Source of the DNA: Streptomyces monashensis
GTDB lineage: Bacteria; Actinomycetota; Actinomycetes; Streptomycetales; Streptomycetaceae
Length of the DNA: 64,000 bases
Assembly: GCF_001866665.1 (NCBI RefSeq)
Contig: NZ_MLYO01000009.1
Coordinates: 186,001 to 250,000 of the forward strand
Reading direction: 5' to 3'
A program made the translations under genes and the position numbers. Position 1 is the first letter of the stretch; each line of letters begins with the position of its first letter. The notes under the pieces are model-generated. The model made no database searches and was not told the DNA's origin. It was given only the letters and a program-made list of their open reading frames with translations. Shown in pieces: positions 17,484 through 25,704 of this stretch.

Positions 17484-18476
17484 ATGAACACCAAGCTGAG
17501 CATCGGCGTCTACGCCTACGAGCACACCGAGGCGCTGTTCGACGGCCGCGTCACGGTCGACGGGGTGGACGCGACGTTCGAGACGGCACCGCTCGTGTCG
17601 GACATCTTCCGCCGCGCCGTCGAGGGACACTACGACCTCGCCGAGTTCGGACTCACCTACTTCCTGCGCACCTTCGACCTCCACGACGCGCCGTTCCTGG
17701 CGCTGCCGATCCTGCCCAACCGCAACTTTCGCCACTCGGCGATCTTCGTGAACACCGCCCGCGGGATCGTGAAGCCGCAGGACCTGGCCGGCAGGACCGT
17801 CGGCGAGTTCGCCCTCTACGGCCACGACGCCGGGATCTGGCCGAAGGGCATCCTGGCCGACGAGTACGGCGTGACCCCCGACCAGTGCCGCTGGGTCATC
17901 GGCGGCACCAACCACCCCGTCCCCGCCTTCGACTGGGTCCCGCAGCCCGTCCCGGACGGCGTCGACGTGCGCCGCGCGGAGGACGGCCAGACCCTGGGCG
18001 CCATGCTCGAATCCGGCGAGATCGACGCACTGATCTCCGTCGACGTACCGCAGGCGGTGCTGGACGGCTCCCCGAAGGTCGCCCGCCTGTTCCCCGACTA
18101 CGAGGCCGTGGAGCGTGACTACTACCGCCGCACCGGGATCTTCCCCCCTATGCACATCATCGCGATCCGCAGGGAACCGGCACATCGGCCGGGCCTCGCA
18201 CGGGCCGTGTACGACGCCTTCACGCAAGCCAAAGAACTCGCCCAGCGCAAGTACCTCGACGACGCCACGAAGCAGCACATGAGCGTCATCACGCCGTGGT
18301 TCAGCACGCTGTTCGAGGAGAACCGTCGGCTGCTCGGCGACGACTGGTGGCCCTACGGCGTCGCCGCGAACCGCAAGGCCATCGACACCTTCTTGCGCTA
18401 CCACCACGAGCAGGGCCTGTCGAAGCGAAAGCTGACGTGCGAGGACATCTTCGTGCCGGAACTCCTCGACACCTGA
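17484..18476 (+). CDS. 4,5-dihydroxyphthalate decarboxylase-like protein (Pht5 family)
   Basis: The 330-residue protein resembles the Pht5 family, which has a periplasmic-binding-protein-like fold. Visible landmarks are the ALFDGRVTVDGVD N-terminus, YDLAEFGLTYFLR, FPPMHIIAIRR and WWPYGVAANRKAI. Family members decarboxylate 4,5-dihydroxyphthalate to protocatechuate in phthalate catabolism, but many actinobacterial relatives are uncharacterised and may act on other aromatic acids. There is no signal peptide. The ATG at 17484 has GAGAGGAG upstream. No other phthalate gene is adjacent, so the role is provisional. Regulation by the divergent TetR is likely. Confidence 0.8.
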   Translation: MNTKLSIGVYAYEHTEALFDGRVTVDGVDATFETAPLVSDIFRRAVEGHYDLAEFGLTYFLRTFDLHDAPFLALPILPNRNFRHSAIFVNTARGIVKPQDLAGRTVGEFALYGHDAGIWPKGILADEYGVTPDQCRWVIGGTNHPVPAFDWVPQPVPDGVDVRRAEDGQTLGAMLESGEIDALISVDVPQAVLDGSPKVARLFPDYEAVERDYYRRTGIFPPMHIIAIRREPAHRPGLARAVYDAFTQAKELAQRKYLDDATKQHMSVITPWFSTLFEENRRLLGDDWWPYGVAANRKAIDTFLRYHHEQGLSKRKLTCEDIFVPELLDT

Positions 18477-18599
18477 GTCGAGCGGCAACGGCGTTTCGAG
18501 CTCATCGATCCGAGAAGGCGAGACTGGCCGTCGTCACGACCACCTGCCGATTTGCTATGACCAGCACTTTCGCAACAGGCCCTGCGGTACACCGATGGC

Positions 18600-18720
18600 G
18601 GTGGGCTGACCAGTGGCGTCCTGTTCTTCCGCTCGATTCGGGCCTCGAAACAGACTCGGGGTCCGTTGGGGGTGTCGACCCTGGCCTTGTACTTGGCGGC
18701 CATCGAGCTGCTGATCGCGA
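18600..18720 (-). pseudogene. fragment of group II intron reverse transcriptase/maturase
   Basis: On the minus strand a short stretch reads MAAKYKARVDTPNGPRVCFE, then ARIERKNRTPLV. I recognise this as the segment before the C-terminal zinc-binding/HNH region of actinobacterial group II intron proteins. After TPLV the match continues in another frame (AIGVPQGLLRKC against the usual FGGIPLRR). No RT active site or intron RNA is visible, so only a relic remains between the decarboxylase-like gene and the MarR gene. The identification is from memory of the family. Confidence 0.5.
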
Positions 18721-18807
18721 CGAGGGGCCTCGTCGCCGAGTGATCCGGCCGTGGGGAGCGACCGGACCCGAGGACCTCCGGGCGCATGGCCCAGCCCGTT
18801 CACGGCT

Positions 18808-19314
18808 TTACGACGTCTTCCCGTCGAGGGAGGCCGGGGTGCCGCAGTGCTCGTTGCCGTCGGTCAGGTCGTCGCGCACCAGGACCAGGAGTTGTGTCAG
18901 CTGCGAGCGTTGAGTGTCAGTCAGCGATCGGAAGAGGTCGTCTTCCACCTCCTGCTGCGCGGCTGCCGCGTCTCTCAGCCGCTGCTGTCCCGCGTCCGTC
19001 AGCACGACCAGGTGGCGGCGCCGATCGCGAGGGTCACGCGTGCGCGTCACCAGTCCCTCGGCCTCCAGTGGGTTGAGCTGCGTGACGAGCACGCTGGCCG
19101 CGGTATCCGTTTCGGTGGCCAGGTCGGTCTGCGCCAACGGACCGCGATCGTGGAGCAGCCCGAGGACGTGGAACTGCCGCGGGGTCAGGCCATTGGCGGT
19201 GTGCGCATCCCTCAGGCGGCGCATGGCCTCGTGCCCCAGGAGGGCGAGCATGAGGCCGGGGCTGTTGCGGTGCTCGCCGAGTAGCACCCGACCGGTGGAG
19301 GTAACCGAGGTCAC
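18808..19314 (-). CDS. MarR-family regulator
   Basis: The 168-residue winged-helix protein has the MarR pattern: LTPRQFHVLGLLHDRGPLAQ, recognition helix DTAASVLVTQLNPLEAEGLV, and wing TRTRDPRDRRRHLVVLT. It is divergent from the SDR gene; the 116-bp gap contains the AT-rich GATCGTATAGGTTGCTAAAC, which looks like a promoter or operator. It probably regulates that SDR gene and itself in response to a small, possibly phenolic, ligand. The start is taken as GTG 19314. Confidence 0.9.
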   Translation of the reverse strand: MTSVTSTGRVLLGEHRNSPGLMLALLGHEAMRRLRDAHTANGLTPRQFHVLGLLHDRGPLAQTDLATETDTAASVLVTQLNPLEAEGLVTRTRDPRDRRRHLVVLTDAGQQRLRDAAAAQQEVEDDLFRSLTDTQRSQLTQLLVLVRDDLTDGNEHCGTPASLDGKTS

Positions 19315-19430
19315 CCGCTCACTTTACCTCACGAGATCGTATAGGTTGCTAAACGAATGATGTACGTGAACTATTAAGCGACTGGAAATCCTTCTGCCTC
19401 CGCACTACCACCCTTCATCCGAGGAGCGCC

Positions 19431-20237
19431 ATGTCTCCCTCCCGTCCGACCCTGCTCCCCGATCCGAGTGCGGATCTGGGACTGCACGGGGCACGCGCCG
19501 TCGTCACCGGAGGAACCCGCGGCATCGGCGCCGCCACCGTGCGCCGTCTGGTCACGGCCGGCGCGCACGTGGCCGCCGTCGCCCGCAACCGGGCCGAAGT
19601 CCCGGCCGGAGTGCACATCGTGACCGCCGATCTGAACACTCCCGGCGGGGTCGAGCAGGCGGCAGCAGCAGCGCTCGACCTTCTGGGCGGCGTCGACGTG
19701 CTCGTCGACAACGCCGGACGTAACACCCAGGTACCCGACGGCGTCCTCGCCGCGACCGACGAGGACTGGCTGGCCAACCTCGAGGCCAACCTGCTGGCCG
19801 CCGTCCGTCTTGACCGCGTCCTCGTCCCGCACATGACCGCACAGGGCCACGGGGCAGTCGTCCACGTGTCATCGAACGCCGCCCGTTACCCTCAGCCCAA
19901 CGGCGCTCCGTACGCCGCCGCCAAAGCCGCCCTCAACGCCTACAGCAAGAGCCTCGCACTCGCCTGCGGCCCGCACGGCGTGCGCGTCACCGCGGTCATG
20001 CCCGGAGTCATCGAGACCGACGCTGTGGAAGCAAGCCTGCGGCAGGCGGCAGAACGCAGCGGCCGCGGCCTGGACACCATCCGCGAGGAGTTCCACCAGC
20101 GCCTCGCCGCCCCACTCGGCCGCCCCGGGCGGCCCGAAGAAGCCGCAGAGCTGATCGCCTTCCTCGCTTCCCCGCGCGCCTCCTACCTCACAGGCATCAC
20201 CATTTCGGTCGACGGAGGGATCCTCCCCACCCTCTGA
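19431..20237 (+). CDS. short-chain dehydrogenase/reductase
   Basis: The 268-residue classical SDR has the cofactor motif TGGTRGIG, DNAG in strand 4, catalytic Ser in VSSNAA and YAAAK with the catalytic Tyr and Lys, and ends with the usual SVDGGILPTL. Ala-Arg-Asn after strand 2 suggests NADP preference. The ATG at 19431 has GAGGAG 5 nt upstream. Divergent MarR control suggests an oxidoreductase induced by a toxic or aromatic compound; the substrate is unknown. Confidence 0.93.
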   Translation: MSPSRPTLLPDPSADLGLHGARAVVTGGTRGIGAATVRRLVTAGAHVAAVARNRAEVPAGVHIVTADLNTPGGVEQAAAAALDLLGGVDVLVDNAGRNTQVPDGVLAATDEDWLANLEANLLAAVRLDRVLVPHMTAQGHGAVVHVSSNAARYPQPNGAPYAAAKAALNAYSKSLALACGPHGVRVTAVMPGVIETDAVEASLRQAAERSGRGLDTIREEFHQRLAAPLGRPGRPEEAAELIAFLASPRASYLTGITISVDGGILPTL

Positions 20238-20814
20238 CGAGACGTCGAGGCCCTCCTCCGACACCAGTGGCCCATTCGCTTCCTGCGCAGCGGAGGCCGG
20301 TTACAGCTGGCATCGGCGGCTGACTGCGGATCAGGAACTCGGGCGCACGTCGTGCCTACCGGCCTTCGACGCGGAAATCCCCCGGGCGGTCGCCTGCCCC
20401 ACTTCGATCCGAGCGAGGCCCCTCGCCGCCAACGAATGCCGCCAAATCTCCGAGAGCGGATGTTGGTCAGCGGCGAGAGCACCGTGTGGAGCCGAGAATC
20501 GGTGTCGTCGAGAATCGAGAGCACTCGGGTGCTTGTCTCGGGGTCGCGGTTGTGCTTGGCCTTGAGGGTGGGCTGTCGCCTCCGGAATTCGGCCGGTTCC
20601 GGGCCCTCCGGCATGGTGCCTCGCTGACGAGGAAGACCTTCAGCCGTGAGAGGCGATCGACCGCGTGCCGGCGTGCGGGTGGATGTGCGTCACCCCGTAC
20701 GGATGAGAGTGCACCGGCATGGTGGCGGAGTCGGGTCGTGTCCGTGAGCCGACTGTCGTCGGTTCGAGGTGTCGGCAGGGGCGGCCGCTCGGGACCGCCC
20801 CTGCCTGCGCTGGA
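20238..20814. other. 577-bp region without recognised gene
   Basis: A minus-strand frame (20183-20614) is open but lacks a recognisable family. Short fragments near 20640-20730 look like decayed coding DNA. I see no intact gene, tRNA or clear repeat. It separates the SDR gene from the 3' end of the serine hydrolase. Confidence 0.35.
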
Positions 20815-22191
20815 TCAGGATGCTTGCGTGACCCGGCGGAAGAGGCGGCCGGCGAGGTCGATGCCTGTGACTGCGCCATCGGCGTCGCGGGAGAAGTAGC
20901 CGCGCTGCCCCTCGAGGCCGCCTTCGGTGACGATGTACTCGTCTCCGTCGCCGGGAAGGAAGCCGATGTCCGCGGCCGGGTGGTCCGGGGGCATTTCCTC
21001 GTCCGATGCCTCGCGGATCTCCGGCTTGATGCCGACCGCCAGGGTGAGGCGGGTGCCGTCGGTGGCGATGTCGAGGTTCATGGCGTCGATCTCGTAGCGG
21101 CCGACGACCTGTTGGGCGTGCCCCTCGTCGTACGCGACCGGCTCCGCCGTCTTCTCGACGACGCCGAGGCAGTGCTCGAGCGCCCACCGCACGACGGACT
21201 GGTTGAAGGGGTAGCCGTCCGGGCCGGCGTTGGCCAGGGCGACCACCGCGAAGTTGCGCTCGGGCACGATGAGCAGCTCGGCGAACTGGCCGTTGCCCGA
21301 GCCGCCGTGGCCGATGGCGTGCAGGCCGTCCAGGTCGTGCAGGAACCAGCAGATGCCGAAGCCGTCGCCGAGTGTGCTGGCGCGCAGTCCGACCGTCTGC
21401 TCCCGCATGCGGTGCAGTTCTGCGGCGGGCAGCACGCCCTGGCCGTCGCCGAGGTGGAACCGTGCCCAGCGCAGCAGGTCGCTCGCCGTGGAGGCGAGGC
21501 CGCCGCCGGGGTTGTCGGCGCGCGCGCCTTCCCTGAAGGCTGCCCAGGGCCGGGCGGGGCGCAGTTCGCCGTCGTCGCCGCGGTTGTGGCCCACGGCGAA
21601 TTTGCGGACCATCACCTCGGACAGGCCGTACACGGTGTCCGCAAGGCCCACCGGTTCCAGGACGAGCGAGGCCACGGCCTGTTCGAAGGGCAGGTCTGTG
21701 ACTTTCTCGATGATCCGTCCGGCCAGGTTGTATCCGGCCTGGCTGTAGGAGGCGCGGGTCCCGGGCGGTGCGATCAGCGGCAGCTGGGGCAGCTTCGCCA
21801 CGAGGCCGGCCAGGGAGCGGTCGCCCTCGCCGTCGTCGATCAGGTTCCAGTCCAGGCCCGCGGTGTGGTTGAGCAGGTTCAGCACGGTGATCTGCGCCGC
21901 GGCCTGCTCGTCGGCGAGCTTCAGCTCGGGCACGTAGTGCCGTACCGGCGCGTGCAGGTCCACCTTTGCCTCGGCGGCCAGGCGCATCAGCGCGGTCGCC
22001 GTGAAGGTCTTGGACACCGACGCCACAGGGAACAGCGTCTTCTCGTCGACCGGCATCGGGTTGCCGAGGCTCGTCACGCCGTGCGAGGCGTAGATCTCCC
22101 GGCCGTCCAGGAGCACTCCGACGGCGACACCGGGAATGCCGAACTCCGCGGCCTGCGTGTTGACGAACTCCGGCAGCTTGTCCTGCAGCAT
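20815..22191 (-). CDS. beta-lactamase-fold serine hydrolase
   Basis: The 458-residue class-C-like hydrolase has Ser58 and Lys61 in ASVSK (SxxK), YSQ as the second motif and HGGSGNG as the KTG-like third motif. A C-terminal lipocalin-like domain (about 350-458) is present. There is no signal peptide, so it is probably a cytoplasmic esterase or D-aminopeptidase-like enzyme rather than an antibiotic-resistance enzyme. It is divergent from a TetR gene, with repeated motifs between them, so induction by a specific ligand is likely. Confidence 0.92.
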   Translation of the reverse strand: MLQDKLPEFVNTQAAEFGIPGVAVGVLLDGREIYASHGVTSLGNPMPVDEKTLFPVASVSKTFTATALMRLAAEAKVDLHAPVRHYVPELKLADEQAAAQITVLNLLNHTAGLDWNLIDDGEGDRSLAGLVAKLPQLPLIAPPGTRASYSQAGYNLAGRIIEKVTDLPFEQAVASLVLEPVGLADTVYGLSEVMVRKFAVGHNRGDDGELRPARPWAAFREGARADNPGGGLASTASDLLRWARFHLGDGQGVLPAAELHRMREQTVGLRASTLGDGFGICWFLHDLDGLHAIGHGGSGNGQFAELLIVPERNFAVVALANAGPDGYPFNQSVVRWALEHCLGVVEKTAEPVAYDEGHAQQVVGRYEIDAMNLDIATDGTRLTLAVGIKPEIREASDEEMPPDHPAADIGFLPGDGDEYIVTEGGLEGQRGYFSRDADGAVTGIDLAGRLFRRVTQAS

Positions 22192-22205
22192 TGTTCCCCC
22201 TCCGG

Positions 22206-22283
22206 GTACTTGAACTAAGTACGAGAGACAGTGTGGACCACGGCTCGAACAAAGTGCAAGACGTGACGTGAACTAAGTGCAAG
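22206..22283. promoter_or_regulatory. repeated GAAC(T/A)AAGT motifs between hydrolase and TetR
   Basis: Three same-orientation copies occur: GAACTAAGTACGAG (22212-22225), GAACAAAGTGCAAG (22247-22260) and GAACTAAGTGCAAG (22270-22283). The first also forms GTACTT-N5-AAGTAC (22206-22222). They fill the 105-bp gap and are probable TetR sites overlapping both promoters. Confidence 0.65.
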
Positions 22284-22296
22284 TAGGGTGGTGGCC

Positions 22297-22992
22297 ATGT
22301 CACGAGACACACTGACCGCAGACCGGATCGTCCGAGCGGCCATCGAGCTGCTCGACGACGAGGGACTGGACGGCCTCAACATGCGCAGCCTGGCCAAACG
22401 GCTCGGCTCGGCCGCCACGGCCGTCTACTGGCACATCAAGACCAAGGACGACCTGGTCCGACTCGCCAGCGACGCGATCTGGCACGAGGTCGAGCCGCCC
22501 GACCTCGACGCCACCGACTGGCGCACGGCCGCCACCACCCATGCCACCGGCATGCACACGATGCTCACCCGGCACCCCTGGCTCGTCCAGGCATTCGGCA
22601 GCCACCTCCTCCACGGACCCGGCCAGGCCCTGCACAACGACCTCAGCCTCGCCATCTACGAAAAGGCGGGCTTCGCCGCCGCCGACGCGGACCAGGCGGC
22701 CGCCACCGTTCTCACCTTCGTACTCGGCAGCGCGCTCGGCCCCGCCGCACAGGTCTCGCTGAACCGCCGGCTGAGCAAGAACGGCGCAGACGCCGAGCAA
22801 CTCATGGCCGACGCCATGACACGCGCCACCGAGACCGCCATGCAATTCCCGCGCCTGCGCGAACGCCTCGGCACCACGGCCGCCACGGAATACACCGCAG
22901 CGCCCGACAACACCTTCGCGTTCGGCCTTCAGTCCCTCCTCGACGGCTTCGAGGCCCGCCTCACCGCCGGTGGCGCCAATCGGCCCGAGTGA
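22297..22992 (+). CDS. TetR-family repressor (TetR C-terminal type)
   Basis: The 231-residue regulator has an N-terminal helix-turn-helix (MRSLAKRLGSAATAVYWHIK) of the tetracycline-repressor subclass and a long helical ligand domain. ATG 22297 is favoured; in-frame GTGs lie 6 and 9 nt upstream. It is divergent from the beta-lactamase-fold hydrolase, and the repeats in the gap are its likely operators. The DNA directly downstream (22993-23090) looks decayed. Confidence 0.92.
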   Translation: MSRDTLTADRIVRAAIELLDDEGLDGLNMRSLAKRLGSAATAVYWHIKTKDDLVRLASDAIWHEVEPPDLDATDWRTAATTHATGMHTMLTRHPWLVQAFGSHLLHGPGQALHNDLSLAIYEKAGFAAADADQAAATVLTFVLGSALGPAAQVSLNRRLSKNGADAEQLMADAMTRATETAMQFPRLRERLGTTAATEYTAAPDNTFAFGLQSLLDGFEARLTAGGANRPE

Positions 22993-23092
22993 CCGCCCCG
23001 GACAACACCCGCCCGACCAGCCCACCACCCCTTTTCCCAGCCCCGCGCCGACCCACGCGCAGGGCGAGGCAAGGCAGACCGGACACCGACGT

Positions 23093-23170
23093 GGCCGGAT
23101 CCAGCTCGCTCCACACGGCGACATAGCGCTGCACGATCCGGTCGACGTCGATTGCGGTGGTCTGCGACAT
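23093..23170 (-). pseudogene. N-terminal fragment of an NTF2/SnoaL-like protein
   Basis: From ATG 23170 the minus strand encodes MSQTTAIDVDRIVQRYVAVW followed by SELDPAT. This is the typical first helix of small actinobacterial NTF2-like proteins. The similarity stops at about 23093 and the rest of the roughly 120-residue domain is missing. It faces the MerR gene, the usual divergent layout, so the remainder was probably deleted by a rearrangement ending near the TetR gene. Confidence 0.6.
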
Positions 23171-23307
23171 GGTGGGTCGACTCCCTTGTCCGGTGCGTGA
23201 TCGGCCGGGTTCCGGCCGTCGGCACCAGGCTCCCGGCGGCCGTCGCGGGAGGGCCAAGGCAGCAGTGCCGCCGAACTCTCCCCCTGCGGGAGGCCGCACC
23301 ATCGGCG

Positions 23308-24267
23308 GTGATCAACTACCTGTCGATCGGGGACTTCTCCCGCGCCACCCACATGACCGCCAAAACCCTGCGCCATTACCACGAGATCGGGCTGCTGGAA
23401 CCGGCCGGCATCGATCCGCAGACCGGCTACCGGCGCCACTCGGCCGAGCAGATCCCCTCCGCCCAGGTCGTGCGGCGCTTCCGTGACCTCGGAATGCCCC
23501 TGGAGGTGATCCGGACCGTCCTGGCCACCTCCGACGTCCCCACCCGCAACCGGCACATCAACGCGCACCTGCACCGACTGGAGGAGGAGCTGGGCCGCAC
23601 CCAGCGCGCGGTGGCGGCACTGCGCGACCTCCTGCCTCCGCCAGTCGCCGTGGACTCGCCCGCGATCGAGCTGCGCAGCGTCGGCGCTGTCCAGGCCGCG
23701 GCGATCACAGCGACCGTCGATGCCCAGGACGCCGGAACGTGGTTCCAGGGCGCCCTTGGCGAGCTGTTCGCGACCGTGGCGGGCCAGGGGCTGAGGGAGA
23801 CCGGCCACGCCGGCGGCGTGTACGCGGACGAGCTGTTCACCCCGCACCGCGGGCAGGCCACCGTCTTCGTGCCCTGCGACGGCCCCGTCCGGCCGGTCGG
23901 CCGGGTCACACCGCTGCTGGTCCCGGCAGTGGAGCTCGCCGTGATCGAGCACTGCGGGCCGCCCTCCGAGGTCGACCGCGCCTACGGCACGCCGGCCGCC
24001 CACGTCGCGCGCCACACGCTCGCCGTGGCCGGCCCGATCCGTGAGTACTACCTGGTCGGCCAGCGCCACACCTCGGACAGCGCACCATGGCGGACCGAAA
24101 TCTGCTGGCCGGTCTTCCGCACCGGTGTCGCCGACCCGCAGACAGCTTGCTGGAGCTCATGCGCCGACACGCAGGTGCTGCCACTCAGACGACCGCCGGG
24201 CTGCTCGGCCCGGCCACGGCCGATGGGCTCCGCCAGGCGCGCCGTGCCGGCGTGGGGACGGCGGTGA
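23308..24267 (+). CDS. MerR-family regulator with GyrI-like effector domain, extended tail
   Basis: The product has an N-terminal MerR domain (LSIGDFSRATHMTAKTLRHY, then GYRRHSAEQ), a coiled dimerisation helix (about 70-115), and a GyrI-like ligand domain ending at WRTEICWPVFRTG (about 270). Relatives normally stop near that point. Here the frame runs on for about 45 Pro/Arg-rich residues overlapping another small frame, so the native stop may have been lost in a rearrangement. GTG 23308 is inferred from the domain start; its ribosome-binding site is weak. BmrR/TipA-like proteins of this type activate efflux or stress genes on binding hydrophobic ligands. Confidence 0.8.
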   Translation: MINYLSIGDFSRATHMTAKTLRHYHEIGLLEPAGIDPQTGYRRHSAEQIPSAQVVRRFRDLGMPLEVIRTVLATSDVPTRNRHINAHLHRLEEELGRTQRAVAALRDLLPPPVAVDSPAIELRSVGAVQAAAITATVDAQDAGTWFQGALGELFATVAGQGLRETGHAGGVYADELFTPHRGQATVFVPCDGPVRPVGRVTPLLVPAVELAVIEHCGPPSEVDRAYGTPAAHVARHTLAVAGPIREYYLVGQRHTSDSAPWRTEICWPVFRTGVADPQTACWSSCADTQVLPLRRPPGCSARPRPMGSARRAVPAWGRR

Positions 24268-24404
24268 CCCTGCTCGCGATCGACCTTTTGTATGTGCCCC
24301 GGCGCCGGATCCGCCCGACCTACCTGCTGGACGCGGCCATGCAGGCCGGATGGCTGACGGCATGGCTTCGCTGCGGCCGACTGACGGGGTCGGCGAGCGC
24401 ATGA
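24087..24404 (+). CDS. possible small membrane-associated protein or fragment
   Basis: This 105-codon frame overlaps the unusual tail of the MerR gene. Its C-terminal half has a hydrophobic helix (VTLLAIDLLYV), a PRRRIRPTYLLDAAMQAG motif and a second hydrophobic stretch (WLTAWLRC). It resembles the C-terminal end of small actinobacterial membrane proteins known to me only as hypothetical, so it may be the stump of a longer gene. There is no good ribosome-binding site. Confidence 0.35.
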   Translation: MADRNLLAGLPHRCRRPADSLLELMRRHAGAATQTTAGLLGPATADGLRQARRAGVGTAVTLLAIDLLYVPRRRIRPTYLLDAAMQAGWLTAWLRCGRLTGSASA

Positions 24405-24525
24405 GTCTCCCCTCTGCGTGCCGCGGATGATCAGCGCCAGGAGTAGAGCGCGGCACGCGCAAGGTGCGGTGGCACGGAGCGCGCCACGCGCGGGAAGCCG
24501 ATGCCCTGCGAACCAGCGCACCGCG

Positions 24526-25014
24526 TCATTCGGGAGGAATGCGGAACTCGAATTCGGGACGGTCCCACGGCACGGCGGGCGGGTTCGCGAGCGCGGTCCC
24601 GGTCCGCACTGCGCCGGTGCGGTGGTAGAAGTCCTGCGCGGGAAGATGCGACACGACCTTGACACGGTCGAGCCCGGCGGCACGGGCCTCGGACTGCATG
24701 TGCGCGACGAGGAGTCGTCCGATACCCCGTCCTTGCACGTCGTCGGCGACGAACAGCAGGTCGAGCTCCGGTGGAGCGAGGACGAGCGAGTAGAACCCGA
24801 GCACCCGGCCTCCATGCTCGTCGGCGCCGACGGCGACGAAGGCGCGGTGGGCCTCGATGTAATCAGGACCGACCCGGTAGCCCGCGACTGCCGCCGCGTA
24901 CTTGCCCTCGTAGGCGCCCGAGGCGCGCACGAGCCGCGTGAGCCGTTTGGCATCCCGCGCGACGGCCCTCCGTATCGTGACCGGCCGGCTGATCGGAGTA
25001 GTACGTGAACTCAT
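24526..25014 (-). CDS. GNAT-family N-acetyltransferase
   Basis: The 162-residue acetyltransferase has the acetyl-CoA-binding motif VADDVQGRGIGRLLVAHM and a C-terminal DFYHRTGAV segment. It transfers an acetyl group to an unknown amine. ATG 25014 overlaps the TGA of the upstream small gene in an ATGA arrangement, indicating coupling. An upstream in-frame extension is Arg/Gly-rich and unlikely to be translated. Confidence 0.9.
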   Translation of the reverse strand: MSSRTTPISRPVTIRRAVARDAKRLTRLVRASGAYEGKYAAAVAGYRVGPDYIEAHRAFVAVGADEHGGRVLGFYSLVLAPPELDLLFVADDVQGRGIGRLLVAHMQSEARAAGLDRVKVVSHLPAQDFYHRTGAVRTGTALANPPAVPWDRPEFEFRIPPE

Positions 25015-25274
25015 CGGGCCGAGTATTCCGCACCAGGCAGTGCCTTCGTGCGGCGGGCCGGCCGCCCGGGCACGCGTTCCCGCACCGCTCCCGGGACCCA
25101 CTCGCCCAGGCCCCGACCGACCACGTCACCCGTCATTCGCGCGAGGTCCGGGTCGTCCCACGGCTCGGGAACCTCACTGCGCGGGCACCGCTTCACTTCG
25201 GCGATGAGCTCGTCCGCCTTCGAGGCGAGCTCATGCGCGGCACGGGACATGAGAGCGTCGGCCGTGGGGTCCAC
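25011..25274 (-). CDS. small conserved-looking protein, unknown function
   Basis: This Lys/Glu-rich, probably helical frame (LMSRAAHELASKADELIAEV) of about 87 residues has no domain I recognise and no signal peptide or membrane helix. It ends in an ATGA overlap with the GNAT gene, which supports translation. The GTG at 25274 is the preferred start, but the frame is open to 25340. Confidence 0.55.
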   Translation of the reverse strand: MDPTADALMSRAAHELASKADELIAEVKRCPRSEVPEPWDDPDLARMTGDVVGRGLGEWVPGAVRERVPGRPARRTKALPGAEYSAR

Positions 25275-25349
25275 ACAGACGACGCTACGCCGAACGGGAG
25301 GCCCGTGACCGCTGACGGGCCTCCGGGAGGCGGCACACATCCCGGCCCG

Positions 25350-25704
25350 TCAGCCTGCGGCCATCGCCACCCCGGCGTATGCCACCGCTGCCAGGGCCGG
25401 CACGGTTGCGGGCAGGGCACGCGCGGGCGGATCTCCGTGGCGCAGGTGTACCACCGCCGCTGCGGCCATCAGCAGCGCCAGCCCCGCCGCGGCACCAACG
25501 CCGAGCGGGGACGAGGCAGGTCCGAGCAGCACGCCGACGGCACCGGCCACCTCCAGGGTCCCCGACGATGCGGTAGAGCCCGGTCGTCATGCCCAGGTGC
25601 GCCGCCGCCCGGCGCATGAACGGCACCGCAGCGATCTTCGCCAGACCCGGCGGGACGAAGACCAGGGCCAGGGCGACGGCGAGGGTGATGCGTGCCGTGA
25701 TCAC
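25350..25704 (-). pseudogene. DoxX-family membrane protein, frameshifted
   Basis: The first part (GTG 25704, ITARITLAVALALVFVPPG, then FMRRAAAHLGMTTGLYRIVG) and the second part (VAGAVGVLLGPASSPLGV to AYAGVAMAAG) together make a normal four-helix DoxX protein of about 118 residues. A run of four C at 25560-25563, one base longer than expected, puts them in different frames; without it the junction would read YRIVG-TLEVAGAVG. The start overlaps the acetoacetyl-CoA synthetase stop (GTGA), so it is the last gene of the aromatic operon. DoxX-like proteins often accompany redox enzymes. It is either a real inactivation or a homopolymer error. Confidence 0.75.

Noticed and set aside
20815..22191. 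Beta-lactam resistance gene
   Set aside because: There is no signal peptide, and the SVSK/YSQ/HGG motif set fits esterase or peptidase-type family members.
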